Source: Herbidospora yilanensis (GTDB lineage: Bacteria > Actinomycetota > Actinomycetes > Streptosporangiales > Streptosporangiaceae). From it: a stretch of 64,000 nucleotides of DNA. Made by a program: the position numbers and the translations under genes. Below, in pieces: positions 24,685 to 32,443 of the stretch. Under the pieces are notes generated by a model, which saw only the letters and a program-made list of their open reading frames with translations, was not told the DNA's origin and made no database searches. The stretch covers positions 1-64,000 of the forward strand of contig NZ_BBXE01000029.1 in NCBI RefSeq assembly GCF_001570565.1. The letters are read 5' to 3'. How positions within the stretch are numbered: the stretch's first letter is position 1; each line of letters begins with the position of its first letter.

Positions 24685-25495
24685 GCGACTCCGTCTGGCC
24701 GAGGAACTCCCGCAGCGAGCGCGGCGCGCGGCCCACGACGTCGGCGACGGTCGTCGTCGTGCTCGCCCAGCGGCCGTCGCCGATCTGGGCCATCAACCGG
24801 GCCAGGTCACGGGCCGCCGGGGCGGGCAGGCCGCGCTTCTCGAAGTGCGCCGCGCCCTCCTCGACCGGCAGGTCCACGTAACGCACCGGCCGGCCGAGCG
24901 CCCGGGTGAGTTCGGCGGCGATCTCATCGTGGGTCGGCGCGGCCGGGCCGGTGAGCTCGTAGGTCGCGTCGTCGCCGACGGGACGGGTCAGCAGCGCGGC
25001 CGCGACCGCCGCGATGTCGCGCGCGTCGATGTAGCCGACCGGGCCCCGGCCGTACGAGCCGAAGATGCGCCCCTCCTCGTCGACGTCGCCCGCCAGGTTC
25101 TGCATGAAGCCGACCGGCGCCAGGATCGACCACGGCACGCCCGACGCCCTGAGGTGGTCGTCCACCTGCCCGTGCAGGCCGGACGCGAGCAGCCCGGCCG
25201 GCGTCGCGCCGCGCACCGACACCGTGACCACCTGCGCCGCGCCCCGGGCCGCCGCGTGGTCGATCACCGCCCGGTGCGCGGCCACGAAGCCGGGCCAGAT
25301 CGAGCTGTTGAGGAAGAGCCGGTCACCGGGCTCGATCGGGACGCTCTCCGGTTGTTCCAGGTCGCCGACCACGTACGCGCAGCCCAGGTCCGCGCCCTGG
25401 TCCGGCCGCCGCACCACCGCCAGCGCCGCGCCGCCGAGCTCCCGGATCAGCGCCCGCCCGATGGTGCCCGTCGCGCCCGTCACCACGATCGCCAT
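24668..25495 (-). CDS. NmrA-like NAD(P)-binding oxidoreductase
   Basis: A 275-residue atypical SDR with the NmrA-type Rossmann motif [17 protein letters not shown] at the N-terminus and the conserved [14 protein letters not shown] segment. Relatives are NAD(P)H sensors or quinone/ester reductases. The ATG at 25495 is preceded by AGAGGAGG. It is divergent from a TetR regulator with a perfect inverted repeat between them and is very probably repressed by it. Confidence 0.85.
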   Translation of the reverse strand: MAIVVTGATGTIGRALIRELGGAALAVVRRPDQGADLGCAYVVGDLEQPESVPIEPGDRLFLNSSIWPGFVAAHRAVIDHAAARGAAQVVTVSVRGATPAGLLASGLHGQVDDHLRASGVPWSILAPVGFMQNLAGDVDEEGRIFGSYGRGPVGYIDARDIAAVAAALLTRPVGDDATYELTGPAAPTHDEIAAELTRALGRPVRYVDLPVEEGAAHFEKRGLPAPAARDLARLMAQIGDGRWASTTTTVADVVGRAPRSLREFLGQTESPTARR

Positions 25496-25511
25496 GACGC
25501 CTCCTCTATAG

Positions 25512-25536
25512 TAAGCGGAAGCCAATCGTCCGCTTA
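25512..25536. promoter_or_regulatory. TetR operator: perfect 8-base inverted repeat
   Basis: TAAGCGGA (25512-25519) and TCCGCTTA (25529-25536) form perfect arms around a nine-base spacer. The site lies in the middle of the 55-base region between the divergent NmrA-like and tetR genes and next to a TACTAT/TATAGA-like -10 on the minus strand. Confidence 0.75.
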
Positions 25537-25550
25537 AGGGAGGATCTCAC

Positions 25551-26072
25551 ATGCGCGCCGACGCCCGCCGCAATCGGGACAAGATCCTTGAGGCGGCCCG
25601 CGACGCGGTCGCCGAACGCGGCACCGACGCGCCGATGGAGCTGATCGCCCGCCGGGCCGGTGTCGGGATCGGCACGCTCTACCGCCGTTTCCCCGACCGG
25701 AGCGTGCTCCTCGCGGCGCTGGCGGAGCAGTACGTGCACGAGCTCATGGACGCCCTCGACGAGGCCGCGTCGGCCGGGCCCGACGCGTGGGCGGCCGTGC
25801 GCGCCTTCGTCGTCCACGCCGTCGACGAGAGCCGGGGCGCCGTCGCGGCCGCGCTGGCCGGAACCTCCGCGCCGGAGGCGAGGCGGGCGCTGGTGGCACG
25901 GCTCGACGTGCTGGTCGGTCAGGCGCAGGCCGACGGCGCGATGCGGCCCGACGCCGGCACCGGCGACATCATGGACGTGCTCAACGTCTTCGCCTGCAAC
26001 CCGGGCGTCATCCCGGAGCGTTTCCTGCCGCTCATGCTCGACGGTCTGGGCCGGCGTTCTCCTGGAAGGTGA
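25551..26072 (+). CDS. TetR-family regulator
   Basis: A 173-residue repressor with the TetR helix-turn-helix at about residues 10-55 (MELIARRAGVGIGTLYRRFPDR). The ligand domain is short and of the small AcrR type. GGGAGG precedes the ATG. It is paired with the divergent NmrA-like oxidoreductase. Its 3' end overlaps the convergent HxlR gene by 41 bases. Confidence 0.9.
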   Translation: MRADARRNRDKILEAARDAVAERGTDAPMELIARRAGVGIGTLYRRFPDRSVLLAALAEQYVHELMDALDEAASAGPDAWAAVRAFVVHAVDESRGAVAAALAGTSAPEARRALVARLDVLVGQAQADGAMRPDAGTGDIMDVLNVFACNPGVIPERFLPLMLDGLGRRSPGR

Positions 26073-26439
26073 CGATCGCGTCGCCGTACGCCCTCGCCCA
26101 GTCGGTCAGCACGGCGATCGGCTCGACGAGGGTCAGCCCCAGGTCGGTCAGGGCGTACTCGACGCGCGGGGGAGCCTCGGCGTAGGCGCGGCGTTCGACC
26201 AGGCCGTAGCCCTGGAGACGGCGCAGCGTCTGGGTGAGCACCTTGCGCGAGATGCCGCCCACGAGGTCGACGAGCTCGCCGTGCCGGCACGGTCCCCGGC
26301 TGAGCGCGAACAGCACGACGACCGCCCATTTGCTGGTGATGATCTCGATGGCCAGCCGGGCGGGGCAGTCGGCGAGAAAGACGCTGCCCGCGGAATCACG
26401 CACGCCCCGAAGGGTACCAATCGGTACCTGACGGCTCAT
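26032..26439 (-). CDS. HxlR-family regulator
   Basis: A 135-residue winged-helix HxlR protein with the family core CPARLAIEIITSKWAVVVLFAL and SRKVLTQTLRRLQGYGLVER. HxlR regulators often sense electrophiles or aldehydes through a conserved N-terminal cysteine, here in ADCPAR. ATG 26439 has an AAAGGA site. A GTG at 26403 is an alternative: it lies seven bases after a TACCCT hexamer, giving a leaderless 123-residue form. The divergent esterase is the likely target. Confidence 0.85.
   Translation of the reverse strand: MSRQVPIGTLRGVRDSAGSVFLADCPARLAIEIITSKWAVVVLFALSRGPCRHGELVDLVGGISRKVLTQTLRRLQGYGLVERRAYAEAPPRVEYALTDLGLTLVEPIAVLTDWARAYGDAIVTFQENAGPDRRA
26413..26428. promoter_or_regulatory. Paired GGTACC sites, putative HxlR operator
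   Basis: GGTACC occurs at 26413-26418 and 26423-26428, ten bases apart on one face of the helix. It is 12 bases upstream of the TAGCGT -10 of the esterase and overlaps the possible TACCCT -10 of hxlR. Confidence 0.6.
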
Positions 26440-26445
26440 TAGCGT
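26440..26445 (+). promoter_or_regulatory. Leaderless -10 element (TAGCGT)
   Basis: TAGCGT ends seven bases before the GTG start of the esterase gene at 26453. Confidence 0.45.
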
Positions 26446-26452
26446 CCTTTCC

Positions 26453-27130
26453 GTGAAGACCTTCCTGCTCGTCCACGGCGCCTGGCACGACGGCCGCGTC
26501 TGGGACCGCGTCGCCCCCCTGCTGACCGAAGCCGGGCACCGGGTGCTCGCCCCCTCCCTGACCGGCCACGGAGACAAGGCGCACCTGCTCGGCCCCGGCG
26601 TGGGCCTCGACACCCACATCGGCGACGTCCTGGCCGTCCTCACCGGAGAGGACCTCACCGACGTGATCCTGGTCGGGCACAGCTACGCCGGGATGATCGT
26701 CTCCGCCGTGGCCGGCCGCGTTCCGGACCGGATCTCCGGGCTCGTGTACGTCGACGCGATGGTCCCCGCCGACGGCGAGAGCGTGCTCGACGTCATGCCC
26801 TTCACCCGGCGGTTGATCGACGCCGCCGACGGCTGGCGCATCCCGCCCATGGACGGCGATTTCGGGGTGACCGACCCGGCCGACCTCGAATGGCTGCGCC
26901 CGATGCTCTCGGACGAGTCGGTCCGCTGCTTCCAGCAGCCCGTCCGGTTCGACGAAGCGGCCCTGGCCGCCATCCCGCAGGCCCACGTCCACTGCGTCGG
27001 GGACGTCCCCGGAGGTGCCGCCCGCCGCCCGGTCCCGCCCGGCTCGCAGGTCTGGGAGCTGAGAAGCGGCCACGACTGCATGGTCACCGCGCCGGGGGAG
27101 CTCGCCGAGTTGCTCCTGAAGGCCTTCTAG
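26453..27130 (+). CDS. Alpha/beta hydrolase (EstC/HNL-like esterase)
   Basis: A 225-residue alpha/beta hydrolase. The oxyanion segment is LLVHGAWHDGRVWD, the nucleophile elbow GHSYAG and the catalytic His in SGHDCM near the C-terminus. This EstC/salicylate-esterase-like group cleaves small esters or cyanohydrins. It is divergent from the HxlR regulator and its promoter is overlapped by the paired GGTACC sites. The stop overlaps the end of the convergent tetR gene. Confidence 0.88.
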   Translation: MKTFLLVHGAWHDGRVWDRVAPLLTEAGHRVLAPSLTGHGDKAHLLGPGVGLDTHIGDVLAVLTGEDLTDVILVGHSYAGMIVSAVAGRVPDRISGLVYVDAMVPADGESVLDVMPFTRRLIDAADGWRIPPMDGDFGVTDPADLEWLRPMLSDESVRCFQQPVRFDEAALAAIPQAHVHCVGDVPGGAARRPVPPGSQVWELRSGHDCMVTAPGELAELLLKAF

Positions 27131-27726
27131 GCCTCGGCGACCTGGAGGAGGCGCAGGCTGTTGGCCCAGAGCTGGTCGAGCTGACCGGGGTCGTTGAAGA
27201 GCTTGGCGAACAGGACCGTGCCCTCGATCTGGGCCACGATCGACTTCGCCGCCCCCGGCGCGTCGACCGCCGTCAGCTCGCCGACGGCCTGGGCCTTCTC
27301 GATCGCCCGGCGGATCAGCTCGACCTGCTCGTCGAAGATCGTCCGCAGCTTCTCGCGCATCGGGTCGTCACCTGTGCTCAGCTCCAGGCTGAGGTTGCCG
27401 AACAGGCAGCCGGAGACCACGCCGGCGTCGTTCAGCGACGCGGTCTGCACCTGCACCGTGAACGCGAACAGGTCTTTGAGCCGGTGGACGAGCGGGCCGT
27501 CGCCGTCGAGGATGTGCTGCCAGCGACCGCGTTGCGAGTTCCACTGCAGGTCGATGATCTCCAGGGCGAGCGCCTGCTTCGACTCGAAGAAGTGGTAGAA
27601 GCTGCCCTTCGGCGTGCCCGCCTGCGTACAGATCTCCGCGACGCCGATGGAGCCGTAGGAGCGGCGGGAGAACAGATCGGTGGCGGCGGCGAGGATCCGC
27701 TGCCGAGCGTCTGACGTTCGACCCAT
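27127..27726 (-). CDS. TetR-family regulator
   Basis: A 199-residue TetR protein with the helix-turn-helix IGVAEICTQAGTPKGSFYHFFESKQALALEII, of the AcrR/NemR type with a C-terminal TetR_C domain. It is divergent from the SDR gene, and two operator-like palindromes lie between them. The SDR and SnoaL-like genes are the probable regulon. Confidence 0.9.
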   Translation of the reverse strand: MGRTSDARQRILAAATDLFSRRSYGSIGVAEICTQAGTPKGSFYHFFESKQALALEIIDLQWNSQRGRWQHILDGDGPLVHRLKDLFAFTVQVQTASLNDAGVVSGCLFGNLSLELSTGDDPMREKLRTIFDEQVELIRRAIEKAQAVGELTAVDAPGAAKSIVAQIEGTVLFAKLFNDPGQLDQLWANSLRLLQVAEA

Positions 27727-27738
27727 CTTGCAATTATA

Positions 27739-27785
27739 CGACCGGTCGGCTAAAACGGAAATGTCAGTAGTAGACCGACCGTCTA
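27739..27785. promoter_or_regulatory. Two TetR operator-like palindromes
   Basis: CGACCGGTCG (27739-27748) is a perfect ten-base palindrome within TACGACCGGTCGGCTA. TAGACCGACCGTCTA (27771-27785) has TAGAC/GTCTA arms. They share a GACCG core, are about three helical turns apart and flank the divergent promoter space. Confidence 0.65.
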
Positions 27786-27795
27786 GGAGCATGTC

Positions 27796-28503
27796 ATGTC
27801 GGATCAGCGCGTCGCCGTCATCACCGGCGCATCTCAGGGCATCGGGGAGGCCCTGGTGGCCGCGTACCGCGAGATCGGCTACGCGGTGGTGGCCACCTCC
27901 CGTTCCATCCAGGCCGTTGACGACCCCGACGTGGTCGCCGTGCCCGGCGACATCGCCGAGCCGGCCACCGCCGAGACGGTCGTGAAGACGGCCCTCCACC
28001 GCTTCGGCCGGGTCGACACCCTGATCAACAACGCGGGCGTGTTCGTGGCCAAGCCGTTCACCGACTACACCCACGAGGACTACAAGAAGGTCATCGACAT
28101 CAACGTCGGCGGCTTCTTCTACCTGACCCAGCAGGTCATCGACCCGATGCTGCGCCAGGGCGGCGGCCACATCGTCAGCATCACCACCACGCTCGTCGAG
28201 CGGGCCGACTCCGCCGTGCCCTCGGTGCTGGCCTCGCTGAGCAAGGGCGGCGTCGCGGCGGCCACCAAGTCGCTGGCCATCGAGTACGCCGAGCGCGGCA
28301 TCCGGGTCAACGCCGTCTCGCCGGGCCTGATCGACACGCCGCTGCACGGCGGCGGCGACGCCGAACAACTCGCCCGGCTCCACCCGATGAAGAAGATCGG
28401 GCACGTCCGCGACGTCATTCACGGCGTGCTCTACCTGGAGCGGGCCCCGCTCGTCACCGGGGAGTTCCTGCACGTCGACGGCGGCCAGAGCGCGGGCCGA
28501 TGA
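27796..28503 (+). CDS. SDR-family oxidoreductase lacking the usual catalytic Tyr
   Basis: A 235-residue classical short-chain dehydrogenase fold: TGASQGIG cofactor motif, NNAG at the beta-4 strand and a C-terminal VDGGQSAGR. The YxxxK motif reads A-S-L-S-K (segment SVLASLSKGGVAAATK), so the tyrosine that donates the proton is absent. A homogeneous subgroup with LASL(S/T)KGG is known to me from actinomycetes, so this is a family trait rather than a mutation. Activity may be altered. AGGAG precedes the ATG. It overlaps the SnoaL-like gene by ATGA. Confidence 0.88.
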   Translation: MSDQRVAVITGASQGIGEALVAAYREIGYAVVATSRSIQAVDDPDVVAVPGDIAEPATAETVVKTALHRFGRVDTLINNAGVFVAKPFTDYTHEDYKKVIDINVGGFFYLTQQVIDPMLRQGGGHIVSITTTLVERADSAVPSVLASLSKGGVAAATKSLAIEYAERGIRVNAVSPGLIDTPLHGGGDAEQLARLHPMKKIGHVRDVIHGVLYLERAPLVTGEFLHVDGGQSAGR

Positions 28504-28862
28504 GCGAGCACGTCTTCGCCGGGGTCCTGGCCGCCTGGAAGCACGGCATCGACGTCCACGACCCCGCCGAGATCGGCGCGGTGTTCGCCGAGGACACGCT
28601 GTTCCAGGGCGCCCACCCCGAACCCACACGCGGCCGGGCCTCGGTCGTCGAGTACTACGACGGCCAGCCCGCGGGCCTCCGGGTCGACTACCAGATCATC
28701 GATGCCCGCCGGTCGTCGGACGACGTGATCGCGGGCTACGCCGCCGCCGACTTCACCTACGCGGGCGGCGAGGTCGTCCGCCGTCACGTGACGATGGTCC
28801 TCGAACGCAGGGGCGACAGGTGGCTCGTCGGCCACTACCACGTGTCCCTCAAGCCGACGTGA
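28500..28862 (+). CDS. SnoaL/NTF2-like protein
   Basis: A 120-residue NTF2-fold protein (FAGVLAAWKHGIDVHDPAEI, VFAEDTLFQG, HVTMVLERRGDRWLVGHYH), the pattern of SnoaL-like ketosteroid-isomerase-fold proteins. Its overlap with the SDR gene suggests the two act on one substrate. No catalytic residue can be assigned with certainty. Confidence 0.82.
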   Translation: MSEHVFAGVLAAWKHGIDVHDPAEIGAVFAEDTLFQGAHPEPTRGRASVVEYYDGQPAGLRVDYQIIDARRSSDDVIAGYAAADFTYAGGEVVRRHVTMVLERRGDRWLVGHYHVSLKPT

Positions 28863-28897
28863 CATCACCGTCACCGGAGCCTGTCACGATCCAGGAC

Positions 28898-29575
28898 ATG
28901 AAGGTCATCTTCCGGCGAACGGCGGCCGGGGCGGCAGCCGGAGTGCTCGCTTACGGCCTGGTCGTGCTGGCGATCGTGCTGACCATGCGATCCGGGCTCG
29001 TGAACCTGTACGGGCTGTTCATGATGGCCTACGCCGCGCTGCCCGCGGGAGGGCTGCTGGCCTGGCCCGTCCTCTGGGCGCTCCGGGTGCGGCCCGCCTG
29101 GCCCGTGGCCGGGCTGGGGCTTCTCCTCACCATGTCGGCGGCCTATCTGCTCACCAGTTTCGTCGAACCGGACCCGTACCTGCTGATCCCGGTCATCGTG
29201 GGCGTCTACGCCGTGGTGGCGCTGGTCACCACTCCGGGCCTGACCGAGCGGCTGGCGTGGTGGCGAACGGGCGCCGCCGTGGCGCGGGTGCCGTTGCTCG
29301 CCCCCGACCTGACCGGCTACCGGATAGAGGTGGTGGACGCCTCCCCGGGCTTCCTGCACTACCGGCTGGTCCCGGCCGCCGGCCCGGCGGTCGGGGTGAC
29401 GATCTGGCCTCCGGGGTTCGGTGGCCTGGAGGGCCGGGTCGTCGAGCGCCGCGACGCGACGGTGGCGATCACCGCCGGTCCGGACGTCCCGCGGGAGCTG
29501 GTGGAGGTGATCGCCTGGACCCTCGCTCCCCGGCCCGGTCTCTTCCAGGGCGTTTCTGTCGGGGAGGGCCGATAG
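28898..29575 (+). CDS. Membrane protein of unknown function
   Basis: A 225-residue protein with about four predicted membrane helices in the first 135 residues (for example GVLAYGLVVLAIVLTM and LLIPVIVGVYAVVALV) and a soluble C-terminal domain of about 90 residues. Two His/Glu-poor beta-like stretches (YRIEVVDASPGFLHYRLVPA) show no known signature. A weak CAGGA lies before the ATG. It is not clearly in an operon. Confidence 0.7.
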   Translation: MKVIFRRTAAGAAAGVLAYGLVVLAIVLTMRSGLVNLYGLFMMAYAALPAGGLLAWPVLWALRVRPAWPVAGLGLLLTMSAAYLLTSFVEPDPYLLIPVIVGVYAVVALVTTPGLTERLAWWRTGAAVARVPLLAPDLTGYRIEVVDASPGFLHYRLVPAAGPAVGVTIWPPGFGGLEGRVVERRDATVAITAGPDVPRELVEVIAWTLAPRPGLFQGVSVGEGR

Positions 29576-29578
29576 GGT
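29573..29578 (+). promoter_or_regulatory. Leaderless -10 element (TAGGGT)
   Basis: TAGGGT overlaps the stop of the membrane-protein gene and ends six bases before the GTG at 29585. Confidence 0.55.
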
Positions 29579-29584
29579 CCCGGC

Positions 29585-30811
29585 GTGAACGCGTGGGAGC
29601 AGGTCCGGAAGTACGTCGAGGCCGGTGACGACGCCGGGCTGGCCGCCCACCTCGGCTCGCTCGGCGACGCCGGTCGCAGGGCCGTCGCCGGGGAGTTGCC
29701 CCGTCACCTGTCCGGCCGGTCGCGCGCCGAGGTCGCCGACCAGGCGTCCGGGCTCCGGGTCGCGGGGGCGGCCTGCTTCTCCGGCGCGGCGCAGGTCGCC
29801 GCATGGCTGAACCGCCGCGACCTCCGGCTCCCGCGGCGGCCGAGGGCCGACGCCGCCCGCGTCGCCGAGGTGCTCCGGCGCAGAGACGACAGGTGGCGGC
29901 GTGACCTGGCCCACCGGCTCGTCACCGGCCTGCGGCCGGGCGAGCGCAGGGGATGGCAGAACGTCGACGGGCAGCCCGGCTACGACCTGGCCGCGCGGCT
30001 CGCGATCGAGACGGGCATCGAGGTGCCCGAGAACGACGCCTTCGTCGTGGGCTGGTTGTGGGACGTGTGCCACCGGTTCTGGCAGGGCGGGCGGCTCGGC
30101 CTGCTCCGAGACGACCCGTTCCTCGACGTCCTCACGCCCCGGGTGTTCGCCGCCGAGGGCGCCGCCGCGCCGCTGATCCACGACTGGAAGTGGAACAGCG
30201 CCTACAACAAGCACACCGTCATCAGCGCGCTGGCCGATCTCGCGGCCGAGGGGCGGCTCGACCGGCGGGCGCTCCTCGACGGGTGCGTGACGCGGTTCCT
30301 GACCCACGGCCACGACCGCGACATCGAACCGTTCACCGTCCTGTGGGAGCGGCTGCGCCCCGAGCCCGCCGAGCTCCCCGTGGTCGACCTGGTCAGGGTG
30401 CTGCCGGTGGCCGCGCCGCCGCTCGCGCGGCTGGCCGCCGGCGAGCTGGGCCGGGTCCCGCTCGACGTCGATCTGTTCGGCGAGGCGGTGGGTGCGCTGG
30501 CGTTCCGGCCGGAGAGGAGACACGTCACGACCGCGCTCCAGCGGATCGCCCTCGCGCGGCCCGAGGAGGCCGACGGCGCGCTCGCGGCGCTGGCGCTCGT
30601 CTTCGGTCAGCAGACCCCCTCGCTCCGCGACCGGGCCGTGCGTCTCGCGCTCAAGCTGGCTCCGCACGCGTCCCCGGAGACGTCCGGCGTGGTCCGCGCC
30701 GCCGCCGCGGGGCTGCCGGCGGAACTCCGCGACCAGATCGCCGGGGCGTTCGGCGCGGTCGAGGCGGAGCCCCCGGAGGTGCTGACGCCCGGCGAGCCGT
30801 CGAGGCGATGA
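29585..30811 (+). CDS. HEAT-like repeat protein, DUF6493-type
   Basis: A 408-residue helical protein without signal or membrane segments, starting MNAWEQVRKYVEAGDD. It resembles the N-terminal part of actinobacterial DUF6493 proteins (from memory), which are usually much longer. The WNSAYNKHTVISALADLAAEGRLDRRALLDG stretch looks like paired HEAT helices. It overlaps the next gene by ATGA, and that gene looks like more of the same protein, so the pair may be a split gene. Function unknown. Confidence 0.7.
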   Translation: MNAWEQVRKYVEAGDDAGLAAHLGSLGDAGRRAVAGELPRHLSGRSRAEVADQASGLRVAGAACFSGAAQVAAWLNRRDLRLPRRPRADAARVAEVLRRRDDRWRRDLAHRLVTGLRPGERRGWQNVDGQPGYDLAARLAIETGIEVPENDAFVVGWLWDVCHRFWQGGRLGLLRDDPFLDVLTPRVFAAEGAAAPLIHDWKWNSAYNKHTVISALADLAAEGRLDRRALLDGCVTRFLTHGHDRDIEPFTVLWERLRPEPAELPVVDLVRVLPVAAPPLARLAAGELGRVPLDVDLFGEAVGALAFRPERRHVTTALQRIALARPEEADGALAALALVFGQQTPSLRDRAVRLALKLAPHASPETSGVVRAAAAGLPAELRDQIAGAFGAVEAEPPEVLTPGEPSRR

Positions 30812-31176
30812 AGATCCTGGCCGTACGCGGTGAGCTCGCCGCCGCCGATTTCGGCTGGGCACTCGGCGAGTCGGTCAGGTCGGGCGCCGTGCCGCCGAAC
30901 CGGGCGACGCCCGCCTTCGAGGAGCTCGCGTTGTCGGGAGCCCACCGGGAGACGTGGGGGATCCTGGCCGAGGCGCTGCCCCTGCCGCTGCGCCGCCCCG
31001 GCGGGCGTGCTCCCCACGGGCTGGCCGGCCTGCTCGACGTGGCGGTCACGGCGGCCGTGCTCTCCGGGGCCCGGGGCGAGGTGCCGGGGCTGGCCGAGGC
31101 GGCGGCCCGCAAGACGACCAGCCGGGTGAGTGATATGGCCCGCCTTCTTCTTGACACGATCGGCGCGCCGGAATAG
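30808..31176 (+). CDS. Short helical protein, possible C-terminal half of the DUF6493-like gene
   Basis: A 122-residue product beginning MKILAVRGELAAADFGWALGE, Ala/Leu/Arg-rich and helical like the gene before it. It starts on the ATGA overlap with that gene and so is co-translated. It could be the displaced end of an originally longer protein or an independent partner. No motif is recognised. Confidence 0.65.
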   Translation: MKILAVRGELAAADFGWALGESVRSGAVPPNRATPAFEELALSGAHRETWGILAEALPLPLRRPGGRAPHGLAGLLDVAVTAAVLSGARGEVPGLAEAAARKTTSRVSDMARLLLDTIGAPE

Positions 31177-31193
31177 AAAATTCCATGCTTTAT

Positions 31194-31212
31194 GAGCGGG
31201 GGCCGTCCGCTC
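31194..31212 (+). terminator. Weak hairpin after the helical-protein pair
   Basis: GAGCGG (31194-31199) pairs with CCGCTC (31207-31212) across a seven-base loop, 17 bases after the stop. No T-run follows. The remaining 165 bases up to 31378 are relatively AT-rich and probably hold the promoter of the next gene, though no clear hexamers were found. Confidence 0.3.
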
Positions 31213-31378
31213 GAATGCGATAACGGCCGCGTCAAAAGGCGACGCCTCGATTCTCCGGCTCATCCGGGCAATTCCGTACGGCCATTTCCGGCTGAGAGTT
31301 TCACGGGCGACCTGCGCTTCCTCCGCTCGCGGGGGAGGTTCGCTGGCCTGTCACACGGGAGAAGCGGAGCATCCGGGC

Positions 31379-32443
31379 ATGAAGCTGCGCATCGCCCTGA
31401 TCGCCGGAGCCCTGCTCGCGATCGTCACCCCGCTCCCGGCCCTCGCGGCCGATACGACCCCGCCGTCCCGTCCCGGCGGCCTCATGTCCTGCCCGCCGCC
31501 GAGCTCGCAGAGCGGCATGGTCGGCATCTGCTGGACGCCGTCGACCGACGACAGCGGCTCGGTGGCCGGCTACGACGTGTACATGCTCACCTCGACGGGG
31601 TTCGTGAAGACCTCGTCGCCCACGAGCAGCCCCACCATCGTCGGCGGCCTGGTGCGCGGACGCGCCTACACCTTCTACCTCGTCGCCCGTGACCTGTCGG
31701 GCAACGTGAGCCTGCCCTCGTCGTTCATCACGCTCACGGGCACCACCGGCATGCAACTGCCCTCGCCGTCGCCCGAGCCCGGCGACACCCAGCCGCCGAG
31801 TCAGCCGCAGAACGTGCGGGACGGCTGCCTGTTCGACTTCCCCGGCACCGCGTTCTGCTGGGACGCCTCCACCGACGACGTGGGCGTGACCGGCTACGAC
31901 GTCTACCGCCAGACGGTCGGCGGCTGGATCAAGGTCGGGAGCACCGGCACGCAGTATCGCATGTTCAGCGAGGGCGGCCTGGTCACCGGCCAGTACTACA
32001 CCTATTCCGTGGTCGCCAGGGACGCCGCCGGCAACGTCAGCCCGCCGTCGAGCCCCACCCAGATCCTGGCCCGGCAGGGCCTCCCGGTGCCCCCCAGCCC
32101 GAGCCCGAGCCCGACGGCCGGCGCGTGCGAGGTCGGATACGACAGCGCGGCGTGGACGACCGGCATGAGCGTGTGGATGACGCTGAAGAACACGGGCACG
32201 ACCGCCGTCAACACCTGGAGCCTGGAGTTCGACTTCCCCGACGCCGGTCAGCGGGTGACCTCGGGACACAACGCGACGTGGTCGCAGTCGGGGCGGCACG
32301 TGACCGCGCGCAACGTCGTCTGGAACGCCCAGATCGCGCCGGGCGCGACGCTCAACCTCGGCTTCAACGGCGCCCACTCGGGCCTGAACCCGGAGCCGAC
32401 GGCCTTCACGCTCAACGGCCTGACCTGCACGGTCAAGGCCTGA
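31379..32443 (+). CDS. Secreted protein with two FnIII domains and a CBM2 cellulose-binding module
   Basis: A 354-residue exported protein: signal peptide (cleavage about residue 24, ALA-AD), two fibronectin type III domains (about 25-118 and 136-225, each ending YLVARDLSGNVS / YSVVARDAAGNVS), a Pro-Ser linker (PPSPSPSPSPT) and a C-terminal family 2 carbohydrate-binding module with a Cys at both ends. There is no catalytic domain. In actinomycetes FnIII-CBM2 units normally follow a glycoside hydrolase, so this is a stand-alone polysaccharide binder, perhaps an adhesin or helper protein. Confidence 0.9.
   Translation: MKLRIALIAGALLAIVTPLPALAADTTPPSRPGGLMSCPPPSSQSGMVGICWTPSTDDSGSVAGYDVYMLTSTGFVKTSSPTSSPTIVGGLVRGRAYTFYLVARDLSGNVSLPSSFITLTGTTGMQLPSPSPEPGDTQPPSQPQNVRDGCLFDFPGTAFCWDASTDDVGVTGYDVYRQTVGGWIKVGSTGTQYRMFSEGGLVTGQYYTYSVVARDAAGNVSPPSSPTQILARQGLPVPPSPSPSPTAGACEVGYDSAAWTTGMSVWMTLKNTGTTAVNTWSLEFDFPDAGQRVTSGHNATWSQSGRHVTARNVVWNAQIAPGATLNLGFNGAHSGLNPEPTAFTLNGLTCTVKA

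Noticed and set aside
26032-26658. Upstream extension of the HxlR frame to 26658
   Set aside because: The extension is antisense to the esterase coding region and has no HxlR similarity.
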